A stretch of 64,000 nt of DNA. Origin: Byssothecium circinans (Eukaryota > Ascomycota > Dothideomycetes > Pleosporales > Massarinaceae). Position 1 is the stretch's first letter, and the number at the start of each line of letters is the position of its first letter. The stretch spans positions 1,034,453 through 1,098,452 of the forward strand of contig ML976980.1 of assembly GCA_010015675.1 (NCBI GenBank), read 5' to 3'. The translations under genes were made by a program, and so were the position numbers. Under the pieces are notes generated by a model. The model was not told the DNA's origin. It ran no database searches and saw nothing but the letters and a program-made list of their open reading frames with translations. Below are positions 43,997-55,335 of the stretch, in pieces.

Positions 43997-45340
43997 TCAG
44001 TGACCGTTGGAAGCGTTGCCCTTCGACGGAGAGTCATCCTTCCACGGGTAGATGAACTTGATACCCGTATAATCTCCATCTGACACCGTTCTGATGGGCG
44101 GGTACGCCTGGCACAACGTGCCTGAACGATATGGGGGCGGATTCTCCACATAACTTACGCTCCACCTGACAATTGGCGCATTATACCAGGTGGGCTGGTC
44201 AACATTCCCTGGTAAGTTCAGCCACGAATTGTACAACATGATGGAGGACAAATCAAGTCCCTCAGACCCATAGCGTTTCCAGTTACCCAATACGTCCCAC
44301 ATCTCCTCCTTGGAATAACTGTGCGCCATCCTAGACAAAGATGGCTTCGTCAGCGTGTGTGGAGAGTAGGCTCCGGGCATGTTCTCTACTCACCAGCCGT
44401 AGAAGCGACTAAGCACGGGGTTTGTGCATACTTCTTCCATGGTATGTTGCCCTCGGTTTTCGACCAAGGCTTTGATTTGATCGTAACCGATCAGTAGGTG
44501 GCATTGGAAGTCGAGGTAGTGATCGCCTGGGGTGCATGTCAGCGATTGGTTCTTGACGCTATTGGTTCAACTTACGATCTTCCCGCTGATGCTCGTGATA
44601 GAAACCGAAGATATGTCCTGGTTTCCCAAGTGTCAATGAGCGAACAATCGAAACAAGTAGAGTGATCGTACCGAACTCATGTGCAATTACATATACCAAG
44701 TCCTCATTTTTCCACGCACTCAAGTTGATCAGAAGGGAATGTCGACCTGCCGCGTTGGTATTTGTATCATAGCCGACACTGGCTTCAGCGTCCGAGGAGA
44801 AGGCGTTCGAGACAGCTTCAATGACAACAGTCTCAACTAATCATGGTCAGTTTGACAGCCACGAAGAAGTCATGGAAACTCACACGGATGGCTATTGGAC
44901 CACTGTCTGGCCGCCGGATCACCCGGGTGCACGTTCCAGAAGCAATATGGCTGCTGAGGGTTAGTTATTGGCGACTGGTAAATACCGAGGCTGTGGCCAT
45001 TGTAGGCGTTCGGTTCGCCGATTCGGTCAGTCCATACGCGTAAAGCGGATTCGACGAGATGCTTGAGGGCGTATTCGGTGTAGCTGTTGGCGTAGCAGTA
45101 CTCAATGCGCGTAACCGTCTCATCGTACGGGCGCGGCCACGGTTTCCTTGGGTTCGTAGTATACTCCTTGACCACTTCGGTCCAAGCGAGACCACCGTCG
45201 ATGCTCTTTTGGAGTGCTTCCTGGACGATCTGAGCACTTGAGTGTGTCTCATTGCTGCGGAAGGCCAGATTGTTGAAGGGAATTGTACAGCCAAGGGTGA
45301 AGGCCACGAGGAGAGCTGAAATGAGGGCAGTAAGCTTCAT
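43997..45340 (-). CDS. Secreted astacin-type zinc metalloprotease (M12A-like)
   Basis: Five exons: 45340-44884, 44836-44672, 44617-44576, 44526-44394 and 44330-43997 (introns 47, 54, 49 and 63 bp); 376 residues. A signal peptide (MKLTALISALLVAFTLG) precedes the catalytic domain. The zinc site HExxHxxGxxH appears as HEFG-HIFGFYHEHQRED-R, with ligands His205, His209 and His215 and base Glu206. It continues to the astacin-specific HExxRxDR pattern. A Met-turn SIMLY (Met297, Tyr299) follows at astacin-like distance. The signature is divided by two introns, its core on a 42-nt exon. Cysteines at YCYANSY, PYCFW and FQCHLL may form disulfides. Predicted to cleave extracellular protein; no pro-domain assigned. 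Confidence 0.88.
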
Positions 45341-46158
45341 GGTGTCGGTGGGTGTAGCAGAACAGTCAGGCTGCAGGTTGAAAGGAAGTAGTCGAAGTCA
45401 AAACGCTGGTTCAGCGACTTGGGGAGAGATGAATGACGATGAAGGGTTTGGGACGACAGAGAAGGAGCACTTGAGTATCTATGGGCGGTACCTGGGGTGT
45501 TGTGACGGCGTGACGTAGGGCATCTGGACATGATTGCGATAGGAAGCCACGAGGGTGGAGGGAAGCTACATGCAATAAAAGGGAAGTCACCGAGGATAAT
45601 AGGGAAGTCGCGGGGTGGGAGGGAAGGCACGATGGCGCAGGGTAAAGTGACCTTGGGAAACAACAACAGCGTACATGTAGCATCCGCCTCCTTGCACGTG
45701 ACAGAAGCGGACAGCGGAACTGTTGAAGGCGTGCATCAAGCTTCTCTCGCGCATCCGGGTAAAAGTCTCAAGTAGCAGTTTCGATGCCCCATTTCTGCCA
45801 TGACCATGTGTTGTGTGCTTTTGGATGAAACAAAGGCGTTGTTATAATTAGGACACGTCCATTTCCAACGCTGTGGCTTCAAACGTCCCCACTGAATAAC
45901 CACACGAAGTTACATCATTCCTACATGTACTGCGCCGCCTAGAATTCAATCATTAATACGTCGCGATGAGTGTTTGCTTCCCAAAGAGGCAGAGGCGCGG
46001 CCAAATCATCATGACGACATAACGAACCACACGTCTTTGCCCTCTTATTGAGCTGATGTCTACAGCTAACCTTCGACATCTGAACTTGTGAAAGCACAGC
46101 TACACTCTAAATTACTCTATTTCCTCACCCACAATCCTCTCATACCCACACCACCAGC
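45341..46158. other. Intergenic region, divergent promoters
   Basis: About 800 bp upstream of both the metalloprotease and the SDR gene. Short GGGAAGTC-type near-repeats occur at about 45580-45625. No gene. Confidence 0.55.
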
Positions 46159-47188
46159 ATGTCTCTTTTGACCGGCAACAAGTTCGACCCGAACAAGGAC
46201 ATTCCGGACCTCAGTGGCAAGGTACCCAATCCCCCCTACTACAGCTGTGTCTCATCGCCAACACTCCCAGGTCTTCGTAGTGACCGGCGGCTCCGCAGGC
46301 ATCGGCTTCGGCATCGTCGCCCACATCCTCCAGCACAAGCCCGCCAAGATTTACCTCCTCTCCAACAAGGAACAACACGCGGCCGAAGCGCAGACGGAGC
46401 TCGCAAAATGGGGCGACGCATCCACGGTCGAGTGGCGCCAGTGCAACCTCGAGTCGCTCAAACAGACCGATGAGGTCGCGAAACAGCTGGCGAAGGAGTT
46501 GCAGCGCCTCGATGGTCTCGTCTGCAATGCGGGGCTGGGCGTGGGCGTATACAACGAGACCGAGGATGGGTTGGACAGCCACATGCAGGTCAACCACTTT
46601 GCCCAGGCCCATCTCGTCCTGACGCTATTGCCCGTGCTGCAGAAGACGACCGACTCGCGAATCGTGTTCCAGTCGTCAGATCTGCACAAGATGGCTTCCT
46701 CTTCGATCAAATTTGAGTCTATCCAGGAGATGAACCAGGACATTGGCGCTACGCACCTCTATAATCGCACCAAGCTCGCCCAAGTCCTCTTCACCCACGA
46801 GCTCGTCAAGCGCATCAAGGCCGAACAGTTTGGCACCGTGACCGCTGAGCGTGGTCAGCCGTGGATCAATGCGACACACCCAGGAGGCGTGAAGACAGAT
46901 CAACAGGCGCAGGCAGTAGAGGCATACGGTACGTTGGGCAAGGTGGGTGTTGCGGCTGTGCGACCGTTCATGAAGGATCCGGTCGATGAGGGATGTCGGC
47001 CTGCGCTGTTCGCTGCGACGAGCGATGACATTGTGAAGGAGAAGATTCAGGGTCGATACATCGTGCCGGATCGCAAGGTCACGGACCCGTCATCACAGGC
47101 TCAGGACGAGAAGCTGGCCTTGAACCTTTGGAAGCTCACCAAGGAGGTACTCGAGTCGAAGCTAGGGAAGGTGGATTACACCATGTAA
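46159..47188 (+). CDS. Short-chain dehydrogenase/reductase
   Basis: Two exons, 46159-46221 and 46271-47188, with a 49-bp intron (gtaccc...ctcccag) between SGK and VFVVTGG; 326 residues. The Rossmann cofactor motif TGGSAGIG (residues 26-33) and CNAGLG follow the SDR pattern. The catalytic Ser is in VFQSSD, and YNRTK supplies Tyr185 and Lys189. After it, NATHPGGVKTDQ is the usual PG motif. It resembles the retinol-dehydrogenase/WW-domain-oxidoreductase-like group of fungal SDRs, probably NADP(H)-dependent, but the substrate cannot be read from sequence. No membrane anchor. Confidence 0.92.
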
Positions 47189-47656
47189 GCCAAGGGCTGC
47201 AATGCTAAGTACACCGGGCCGGTGCACTGTGAGCTAGTGTTAGTACCGATGACCTTGGCTGGCTGACAGCGGGCCGGTAACTGACGTTGAAATTACCCTT
47301 CTCGGAAATCCTTTCGATCTGTTGATCGCGGTACAAGTCCAAGGCGCACCTGCGCCCTACATGTATTAATTATATGATAGGCTCACAATTCACTGCATGT
47401 AACCTAAGGAAATTGACTGCTTTGTATGGGCATGATTGTGCGATAATGTAGAAAGTAGGGCGCGCTTCTTGATCTCGCTACGTCACGGCTTAAGGTGGGG
47501 TTACCATTCGCGACTGAAATGAATGGACAAGTAGTGAGGGGCAAGCCGCCATGATATATAAGACGACTGGAATGCTTCCAGATGTAAGCAGTACAGCATA
47601 CAGTTCAGACATATTTTCAACCTTCCGCATCTACGAAGAAAGTTCCACGAACAACC
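47189..47656. other. Intergenic region
   Basis: 3' flank of the SDR gene and promoter of the dehalogenase gene; a TATA box is present near its right end. Confidence 0.6.
47555..47562 (+). promoter_or_regulatory. TATA box of the dehalogenase gene
   Basis: TATATAAG within ATGATATATAAGACG, 95 bp before the ATG at 47657. Confidence 0.5.
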
Positions 47657-48462
47657 ATGGCCAAACTCACCGACTTCAAACTCCTCTCCTTTGACGTCTA
47701 CGGCACCCTAATCGACTGGGAACGCGGCTTCATCGAAGCCATGCAACCAGCTCTCGAAAGAGGCGGGAAGACAGATCTCGACCAAAAGCACATCCTCAAA
47801 GTCTGCCACGCCATCCAAGCGCCAGAGCAAGCCACATCTCCATCGCAGCGTTACTCGGAACTCCTGACCTCAATCCACCCAAAAGTCTGCAAAGAACTCG
47901 GCCTCCCCGCTCCCTCAGATGAAGAAAGCAAGGCCGTCGGCGCCAGTGTGCCCAGCTGGCCCGCTTTCCCCGATTCCGTGGAAGCCCTCAACCGCCTAAA
48001 AAAGCACTTCAAGATGGTCATCCTGTCAAACGTCGATAACGCGTCCTTCCAAGCAAACAATAAGAATAGTCTCGGAGGCTTTGAGTGGGATGCAGTCCTC
48101 ACGGCTGAGGATATTGGCAGCTACAAGCCCAATCTGAAGAATTTCGAATATATGTTAAGGGAGGTGAAGAAGAGGTTTGGGGTTGAGAAGTCCGATGTGC
48201 TTCAGACAGCTCAAAGTCAGTTCCACGATCATCATCCGGCTAAGGACATGGGGATCACGAGTAGTTGGATTTATCGACCGGGTTCCATTATGGGGAACCG
48301 GTGAGTTGCTTCGCCCTTTTTCATTCGCAAGTTAGCTTGCGTGACGGTCCAAAAACGAGTGACTGACCTTGTGGGTTTAGGGAGGATCCGGTGTTTAACT
48401 GGAAGTTCGATACATTAGCCGAGATGGCGGATGCGGTGGAGAAGGAACTGGCGGGGAAGTGA
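47657..48462 (+). CDS. Haloacid dehalogenase, type II-like (HAD superfamily)
   Basis: Two exons, 47657-48300 and 48381-48462, with an 80-bp intron (gtgagt...gtttag) joining MGNR to EDPVFNW; 241 residues. HAD motif I is LLSFDVYGTLIDWE, with Asp13 as nucleophile. Motif II is VILSNVDN, motif III the Lys in GSYKPN, and the last block FHDHHPAKDMG is of the 2-haloacid dehalogenase kind. Bacterial L-2-haloacid dehalogenases convert 2-halo acids to hydroxy acids, but fungal members may act on other substrates. It is soluble and cytosolic. A TATA box lies upstream. Confidence 0.9.
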
Positions 48463-48923
48463 ACATCTCGTGGTCAATGTTTTGTGTCCCGAAATTGAGA
48501 AGCCTGACGGCGGGCGCGAGCACTACCTGATTGTTGTTACTTCGGAGCTCGTTAGGGCACTGTATGCTTAATTCTGCATTTCGATAAATGTCGTGTGACG
48601 ATGGTCAGCTGTGCGATTGATGAACAATCAAAATAGTAGCTGCCATATAAAAAGCACAACCTTGGATGTCGCAACATCACCTTTTCCAAAATTATCCCAA
48701 CCATAGTAAAAATACTTTGGTGGAGTGAATGCAGACCGCGGCAAAGCAACATGGGCCGTTCTAGACCACAGCGGCACAGCCTCGAAACAAGCTTTCACTC
48801 TGCTAGTCCGTTTAAAGTCAAGCGCCCACCGCTCAGCGGTCGGCAGGTGCGACATTACAAAATCCCCGCCATCGCAGCGCTCATTCTCGTAGGGAGAGCG
48901 ATTTGGATACTGGAGCGGACATC
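48463..48923. other. Intergenic region
   Basis: 3' flank of the dehalogenase gene and promoter of the carboxylesterase gene; the esterase frame extends to a TTG at 48903 but not to an earlier ATG. Confidence 0.55.
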
Positions 48924-50813
48924 ATGGCGGCACTCGCGCCTCCGCTGAGCGAAAAGAGCGCTGGGTTGGACAGTGGCGGCATCAGTTCTGTGTCGTCATT
49001 GGCAGGGTCGCCGCAACCTTTACTTCCTACACACGAATTCCCTTTTCCGGAGACCAAAACAACTAGGACATGGCTACGGCATCACGGACGAACCTTTCTG
49101 AAGAGGTACTGGCGACGATGTGTGCTTTGTTTTATCCTCGCCACCGCTTTTGTGCTCATGATCTACGGTTTCATGAATACAAGCGAGAAGTGGGATCCCA
49201 CGTTACGGATTCCGGATGAGCCGTTACTTGTTAGTTTACCTGGCTATGGGACGTTCAGAGGCGTACAGGTGGTCAAGAGCATGAAGGCAAGAACCGCTTT
49301 TGAAGAGCCGGTCGATGCATGGTTGAGCGTTGAGTACTCCACCCAGCCTGTTAATCAGACGCGGTTTGCGCCGCCGGATTGGCCGAAGAAGTTCGACGGG
49401 ATAAAAGACGCGATAAAGTATGGGAAGTCCTGTATTCAGAATTGGGGATTCGATCAGCATGAGCATGCGGAGGAGTGTTTGATCTTCAACTTATATCGAA
49501 AGAATGGCGTCCCGCCGGAGACGAAACTTCCAGTATTTTTGTTCCTTCATGGTGGATCGTTTGTGGGTGGGAATGGGAGAAGCTTCGATGGCGCGGCTTT
49601 TGTGGCGAAGAGTAAGGAGCCGCTCATCGTTGTTACGGCACAGTATCGACTAGGTGCTTTGGGGAGCCTGCCGAGTCAGCTGTTTGAGGAGGAGGGCTTG
49701 CTGAATCTGGGGCTGCGAGATCAGAGGATGTTTTTGGAATTCATGCAGAAGTACATTGCGTACTTTGGAGGAGATAAGGATCGGATTACACTTGGTGGAC
49801 AGAGTGCGGGCGGACATTCGATTGGTCTCCATCTCTTCCACAATTACGGTAAAGATGAGGGGAACAAACTGTTCAATCAGGCGATACTAGCCTCGGGGGC
49901 ACCCACGGCCAGGTCATTTCCTCCAGCAACGTACCCACTCTACAAGCGCTACTACGAGCAGTTCATGGGCATGATCGGATGCTCGCCTTCGCTCAGCAAC
50001 TCAGAAGCGTTGGCTTGCATTAAGCAAACACCTCTTCGCACCATCCAACAGGCTTCCGGGAAAATCTACACAGACTCCCAATACAACATCACCTGGCCGT
50101 GGCAACCCGTCTCCGGCGGGCCTCTTCTCGAAAAGCTCGGATCCATCTCCGGAGAGAACGGAACATTCTTCAAACTTCCCACACTACTGTCTTCAACCAC
50201 GGATGAAGGCAAGCTCTTCACTCCAAAGAATCTAACGACCAACGAGCACTTCCTTAACTGGATGTCAAACCTGCAACCTAGCCTCACCAAAGCCGATCTC
50301 GCCGACTTGGAAACTCTCTATCCCGACCCTTCGAACGGCACAGGCCCATACGCCAACTCACCTGTCTCAGTACAGTACGACCGCGTATCTGCTGCTTACG
50401 GCGACTATTCATACATCTGCGCCGTACAGGAAACTGCGTACCGTCTCGCCAAAGCCAACGTCACCGTCTACAAAGCACGCTTCAACACGCCCAACAATGC
50501 ACCTGCGAGTAGGGGCGTTCCACATGCTTCCGATGCGCCGTACTTCAATGGTCTCACAACTGTACAGTATCCAGATATTGCAGATCTATACAGCAGCTAT
50601 TATGCGAGTTTCGTGGTCAGCGGCAACCCGAATAAGTTCAAGAATGCGAAGGCACCTGATTGGGAGAAGTATACGCATGTTGGGAGAAATGAAATAAGAG
50701 TCGGGAATCAGGAGAGGGGCGGTGTAGGGATGGAAGAAGAGAAAGCCGGCATCCGGATGGAACAATGCAAGTGGTGGAGGGATGAAGCGAGGATGTTAAG
50801 ACTGAACAAGTAA
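48924..50813 (+). CDS. Type-B carboxylesterase/lipase with N-terminal membrane anchor
   Basis: Single exon, 629 residues from ATG 48924 (GACATCATGGCGG). Residues 1-63 are cytosolic, ending in basic FLKRYWRR. About 66-84 (CVLCFILATAFVLMIYGF) is a signal-anchor helix. The rest is the alpha/beta-hydrolase domain: an oxyanion segment FLHGGSFVGGN, the nucleophile elbow TLGGQSAGGHS (Ser294), acid region TTDEGKLF, and the His motif VPHASDAPYF. N-glycosylation sites are frequent. Most fungal type-B esterases are secreted with a cleaved signal peptide, so a membrane-anchored form is noteworthy. It should hydrolyse carboxylic esters at the cell surface or in the secretory lumen; substrate unknown. Confidence 0.92.
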   Translation: MAALAPPLSEKSAGLDSGGISSVSSLAGSPQPLLPTHEFPFPETKTTRTWLRHHGRTFLKRYWRRCVLCFILATAFVLMIYGFMNTSEKWDPTLRIPDEPLLVSLPGYGTFRGVQVVKSMKARTAFEEPVDAWLSVEYSTQPVNQTRFAPPDWPKKFDGIKDAIKYGKSCIQNWGFDQHEHAEECLIFNLYRKNGVPPETKLPVFLFLHGGSFVGGNGRSFDGAAFVAKSKEPLIVVTAQYRLGALGSLPSQLFEEEGLLNLGLRDQRMFLEFMQKYIAYFGGDKDRITLGGQSAGGHSIGLHLFHNYGKDEGNKLFNQAILASGAPTARSFPPATYPLYKRYYEQFMGMIGCSPSLSNSEALACIKQTPLRTIQQASGKIYTDSQYNITWPWQPVSGGPLLEKLGSISGENGTFFKLPTLLSSTTDEGKLFTPKNLTTNEHFLNWMSNLQPSLTKADLADLETLYPDPSNGTGPYANSPVSVQYDRVSAAYGDYSYICAVQETAYRLAKANVTVYKARFNTPNNAPASRGVPHASDAPYFNGLTTVQYPDIADLYSSYYASFVVSGNPNKFKNAKAPDWEKYTHVGRNEIRVGNQERGGVGMEEEKAGIRMEQCKWWRDEARMLRLNK

Positions 50814-51614
50814 AACTTGTTCCAGCCATTTGATTTAGGGCTTGGGCTTCGTGCCTTCTGCATAGCGTTGGCGTTGATCTGGTACAAGGTGGATATTGCG
50901 AATGCGACATGCTACCTGATTGTCACCATATATCCAGAGTTTATTTCAACACTGAGATGGCCTACCTATATAATCTCTATCACGCCCACATCCTACAGCA
51001 GCAGCAAAAACCGACAGGGGGTTCAAATGTTGTCGGACTTGAGCACATGTCCATCCGCAACGGTCATCCCACGTCTACACTTTCCCTCCGAAACCGAACA
51101 TTCACCCGTCCCTCCAAACCAATACCCAAAACGGTCATTCCAACCGACGATCTTGCTATTCTAAGCTGGCAGTGCGACGAATTTGGCCTCTTATCTTCCG
51201 CGCCTCTATTTCCGTCATTCCGTCATTCTGCACGAGCGGGGTGCCAAGCCACTAGATGCCAGCGGATCTGATAAAATTTCTCACGCGTCAGAGCGGATCA
51301 GATAACCGTTCTCGGCATCGGGCGCACGTTTAGGTCTTCCTCACCCAATCAATGCAGACCGCCGATATGAAGTGCTTCATCATCTTCACCGTTGCTTCCG
51401 GGGTGGACTGATTGCGTGTATTTTGCCGATGTCGGTCAAATTTGCATGGGGAAATTGTGTGGGTCATGTGGGGTGGCTTAAAAGCTTTCTTCGGCCCTCT
51501 CGTTGACTCGGATCGTTTGATCTTATCAGATCATCTCGCCCACCTCGCTGAGTACGTACCTTTCCTTCAAGGATAATTATTTTACATCTGAGGAGTGTTT
51601 TTGGATTTCTTCTT
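50814..51614. other. Intergenic region
   Basis: About 800 bp. It carries two AGCGGATC(T/A)GATAA near-repeats at about 51260-51305 and a GATC-rich stretch at about 51510-51535, possible GATA-factor sites. No gene. Confidence 0.5.
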
Positions 51615-53172
51615 ATGCCACCGCTCGCAAAGATACCTATCTCAGACCTCAAGTACCCACTTGCCGTTCTTTGCGTGTACCTCTTCGTTTCGAAAATGAG
51701 ACTGCCGGCAATTGGAGATTCTCTGCCAACTTCTTTGGCGAATTTGTCCTTAGGGAAGACGCCGCGACAGAAGATTTTGGTGGTTGGGTGTGCGTATGGC
51801 GGTATCACAGCGGTGTTGAATTTGTTGGATTTGGAGAAGGGAAAGCCAAGGCAGGCTGTTTATCCGGGCGCAGATGTGAGTGGTAGGAGGTTGAAAGGTG
51901 GATTGGAAGTCACTGTCATTGACGAGAGGGATGGATATTGTAAGTCTTCATACTTGCTCTTTAGTTGTACACGTGATCGATGCTTCGGGGCTTGGGTGAT
52001 GGTCTGTTACTAATAGTGATTCAGTCCACTCTGTGGGCGCACCACTCGCCCACGTAACGCCAAAGCACACAAGCCTCATGTGGCGCCGCTTCTCTCGTTT
52101 GAATGAACTCAAGCAATCCAACCTTCATTTCAAGCACGGCTCCGTCAAAAACATCGATCCTGGCTCCAAGGTAGCAACGTGGCTCGACCGCAGCGGTGAG
52201 ACACAACAGCAAGCATACGACTACCTAATCATGGCCACCGGACTCAAGCGGCACTGGCCCGCAGTCCCCAAATCCGGATCGTACGAAGAATATCTCCAAG
52301 ACGGCAAAGAGTTTATATCCAAGATTGTCGGCGGCAACCCGGAGAAACCGCAAGATGGCCGACGAGTTGTCATCATTGGGGCGGGTGCTGTCGGAATCGA
52401 ATTCGCAAGCGAGATCAAGAACTACTACCCAGGAATCAAAGTCACACTCATCCACTCTCGATCACAAGTCCTATCATCAGAGCCTCTTCCCTCCGAAGTA
52501 AAAGACCAAGTCGGCACCTTGCTCAAGGAAGAAGGTGTGGAGGTGGTCCTCGGAAACCGTGCATCCATCACCGAACTCCCCACCGGCGAATTCGACGTAA
52601 AGTTAGCCAACGGAACTACACTAACTGCTGATTTTGTCATTGATTCCACAAAGAAAGGTTCGCCCACCACTAGCAACCTCCCACCCGAATGCCTCAACGA
52701 CGACGGCGAGATCGTAGTGAACCAGGACCTCACCTTCAAACACGGCATCCCAAACCGTTCCTCACACTTTGGCGTTGGCGACGTAATAGCCTGGACAGGC
52801 ATCAAGCGTGCCGGCTCCGCAATGGTCATGGGTCAAGCAGCCGCACAGAACATCTATGTTTCGATTTTGAATGCTGAGGCCGCAGCGTCAGGCACTTCCG
52901 CGCCACTTCCACTAACGGAGCTGCCCTCTTGGCCAGCTGTCATTGGTATTGCGGTTGGTAAGCAGTGCTTGACGTACGACAAGGGAAATGGAATGAAGTA
53001 CGGTGTGGAGGTCATGCAGGGGTATTTCCAGGATGATTTGGGTTGGGCAGGTAACTTGAAGTATCTGCAGTTGACGGATGTTATTGAGGTAAAAGAGGAG
53101 GAGGGGGAGAGGGCGTCGGAGAAAGTAGCGTTGGGGAAGATTGGTGTAGAGGAAGTTGGTGTTGCTGCGTAA
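51615..53172 (+). CDS. AIF2/AMID-like FAD-dependent NAD(P)H oxidoreductase
   Basis: Two exons, 51615-51939 and 52025-53172, with an 85-bp intron (gtaagt...attcag) joining ERDGY to FHSVGAPLAHV; 490 residues. An in-frame ATG at 51699 would give 462 residues and start just after the hydrophobic PLAVLCVYLFVS. The N-terminal FAD motif is ILVVGCAYGGITAVLNLL, with Cys-Ala in place of the usual Gly-Ala, and ends at VTVIDERDGY. The NAD(P)H motif is VVIIGAGAVGIEFASEI. The C-terminal HFGVGDVIAW block binds FAD. It fits the AIF/ferroptosis-suppressor-like class II flavoproteins that reduce quinones. Location, membrane-associated or cytosolic, depends on the real start. Confidence 0.88.
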
Positions 53173-53390
53173 CTTTCTGGTAGGGTCGAAGAGCTGACGG
53201 TACTGTTTATTAGTAGGCCGGTTTGACAGGTTAGAATGCAGGCGTTTAGCAAGTTCTATACAATGCGACAGACAGTCATACCTGCGTCTCAGTATTAACG
53301 GCAAGTGCTCTTAACCCACCCAAAATTCCTTTGTAACACCGACACTATATTTAACGTAAAAAAAAATGAAATTGATGTCGCACATAGGCT

Positions 53391-54335
53391 TCAGGCCGAC
53401 TCTCCACCATTTTCGTTCTTCCATGTGCCAGCATAGTGATGGGTAACTAGTTTTGGAGGCAGATGTTCTTCCTTCTCCGCGCTGTACCTGTTCGCCGATG
53501 CGGCAAATGACCGCCCTGGCAATACTAGCATATCCCCAACCAAGCTCGGCTGTACAATTTCCGATATCTCATCTGGCGCGACGGTTCTGTTCAGTGTCTT
53601 TTCAAGGCTCCTGAAAACCGCAGACGTCAAACGTCTCGGACCAGAGAAGTCTATAACTTCTCCAGTCATTGCCAATGTGACATTCTCGACCGACACGTTG
53701 TACCGATGCATCCTCTCCCGCAATTCCTGCACTATCTCCTCAACAACCTCCAACATGTGTGGCGATCCAGCCTTAGCCATGATTGTCCAGCTCGCAAACT
53801 GGCGGATGAAAGGCTCCTCCCAACCTACGTCGAACTCCCACCCCACAACGAGCCCAGCATTATTCTTGTGTTGCGGCGGAATCCAGTCGTCGATCGGTAC
53901 GCCTTCGCAGGAAATGTCGAGGTCGGACCAAATACCGCCTTGGTCGAACAGGAGCAGGTATCGCAGCAAGTCGGCTTTCAGAATGGGAATCGTGAGACCG
54001 AGATAGCTCTCAACGATATCAGGACGCGATGAAAATGCGTTTTTCACGTACTCGTCGGCTGCTTCGTCCGTCATGAATTCTGCTCGGTAATCTGGGTTGT
54101 CGTTGATGCAGCTATCTGTCCATCCCCGCGAGTCATCGTTCAGGCCTTTCGGGCCCAATTTATACCAGATAACCTTCGGTATCTCGTCTAGTTTCGGTAG
54201 CTGTTTATGTTGTATATGCACAAATCGGGTGCTGCTGTTGGTCCAGAGGTGAACGAGGAAGACGACGATACAGAGAGCCAGGAGGGTGTAATAGCTGAAG
54301 ATTCTGATGGGTAGCTGTTGTGGCGATAATAGCAT
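53391..54335 (-). CDS. OCH1-like glycosyltransferase (GT32 type)
   Basis: Single exon, 314 residues from ATG 54335. Residues about 11-31 (IFSYYTLLALCIVVFLVHL) are a signal anchor, giving type II Golgi topology. The luminal domain begins EIPKVIWYKLG (the IPKxIHQ-like opening of the family). It has ILKADLLRYLLLFDQGGIWSDLD, in which Asp138 and Asp140 make the DxD nucleotide-sugar site. It ends with VTHHYAGTWK, comparable to the H-x2-xGSW ending of OCH1 relatives. Shorter than yeast Och1 (480 residues), so probably one of the small GT32 mannosyltransferase-like fungal paralogues in protein or sphingolipid glycosylation. Confidence 0.9.
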   Translation of the reverse strand: MLLSPQQLPIRIFSYYTLLALCIVVFLVHLWTNSSTRFVHIQHKQLPKLDEIPKVIWYKLGPKGLNDDSRGWTDSCINDNPDYRAEFMTDEAADEYVKNAFSSRPDIVESYLGLTIPILKADLLRYLLLFDQGGIWSDLDISCEGVPIDDWIPPQHKNNAGLVVGWEFDVGWEEPFIRQFASWTIMAKAGSPHMLEVVEEIVQELRERMHRYNVSVENVTLAMTGEVIDFSGPRRLTSAVFRSLEKTLNRTVAPDEISEIVQPSLVGDMLVLPGRSFAASANRYSAEKEEHLPPKLVTHHYAGTWKNENGGESA

Positions 54336-55335
54336 GTTCGCTTTGAGGTATGAACTGAGAGATGGATAAAATGATACTGGTCAAGGTGGTTTCAGCGTAT
54401 TCGTTGGGGAGTTGATACAAAGATACGAAACAACAACAAAATTAAAAGAGCGGGAGACATTGACGTGAATGCTAGAGCGGGTACCCATCAAGTCCATGGC
54501 GAAGCATGCGGCACGGATGCAGTCAGCGGGCGGTAAGGTACGGGACGACCGGTGTGTATTCGGCGCGGCAGTGTCGTCGCTTAGCCGTGCATTTCCTTCT
54601 GATTCGTTAACACGGCGCTTAAAAGTCTATCCGGGGTGAACCAAAACACCTTCTAAACCCAAACCGAACACCCTTCGTACTCTTATAGAAAATCCAAGCC
54701 ATCGCACTGCTGTGCCACCTGCACATTTGCCTGGTTGCACAGCATCTGACACGCTCGGAGACTTCGAAATCCTTGGGGGCGACTTCCACTGCAATCTTAT
54801 ATCACGCTGCCCCAACCATCTGAGTTCGCGACTTTCGTTCACATCTGAAAAGAGTGTTCAATTTACCCAGTGTGTCTTATGCGGCTATGGTTATCGAGCT
54901 TTGGCGACGGTACCGACCGGGGGTCGTCATACCGCACTGTCCCTACAATATCCGTTTCTGAATGCAAATGTTGTCACGCGAAGTTCCTGTACGCACACCT
55001 TGCACAATACTCCAGGGTCAAGTATCCTCTAACAATTGTCCCAGGTAATGCAACTCACATCGTAACGTCAATAGCTGGGCTTGATACCCTCAAGCTCCGG
55101 AAACCGGTGTGCCCAACGTGCCAATACTGCAGTGCCGCACTCAGAAGCTACGCCACCAAAATCCTGGTATCCTATCAACTACCCAATCCATCGCGCCCCC
55201 CATGAGGCCTGTAATTCGAGTTCGATGGTCTCTTGCCGCTGTGGGAGTACCTCTTTTGCTTGCTCGATGTTCCACTCTACATTCTTCTTGTCACTATTGC
55301 AAAAAACATCATATTCTGAGAAATCTCACCTCCCC
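54336..55335. other. Intergenic region, divergent promoters
   Basis: About 1 kb between divergently read genes. Several short plus-strand frames run through 54712-55335 and one is in frame with the next gene, but none has features. The stretch is best read as promoter and 5'UTR. Confidence 0.5.

Noticed and set aside
45337..45683. Minus-strand 109-codon Pro/Ser-rich frame
   Set aside because: Lies in the promoter of the metalloprotease gene with no features; translation reflects low-complexity DNA.
54870..55205. Plus-strand frame upstream of the surface protein
   Set aside because: No signal peptide, domain or intron link; probably 5'UTR or promoter.
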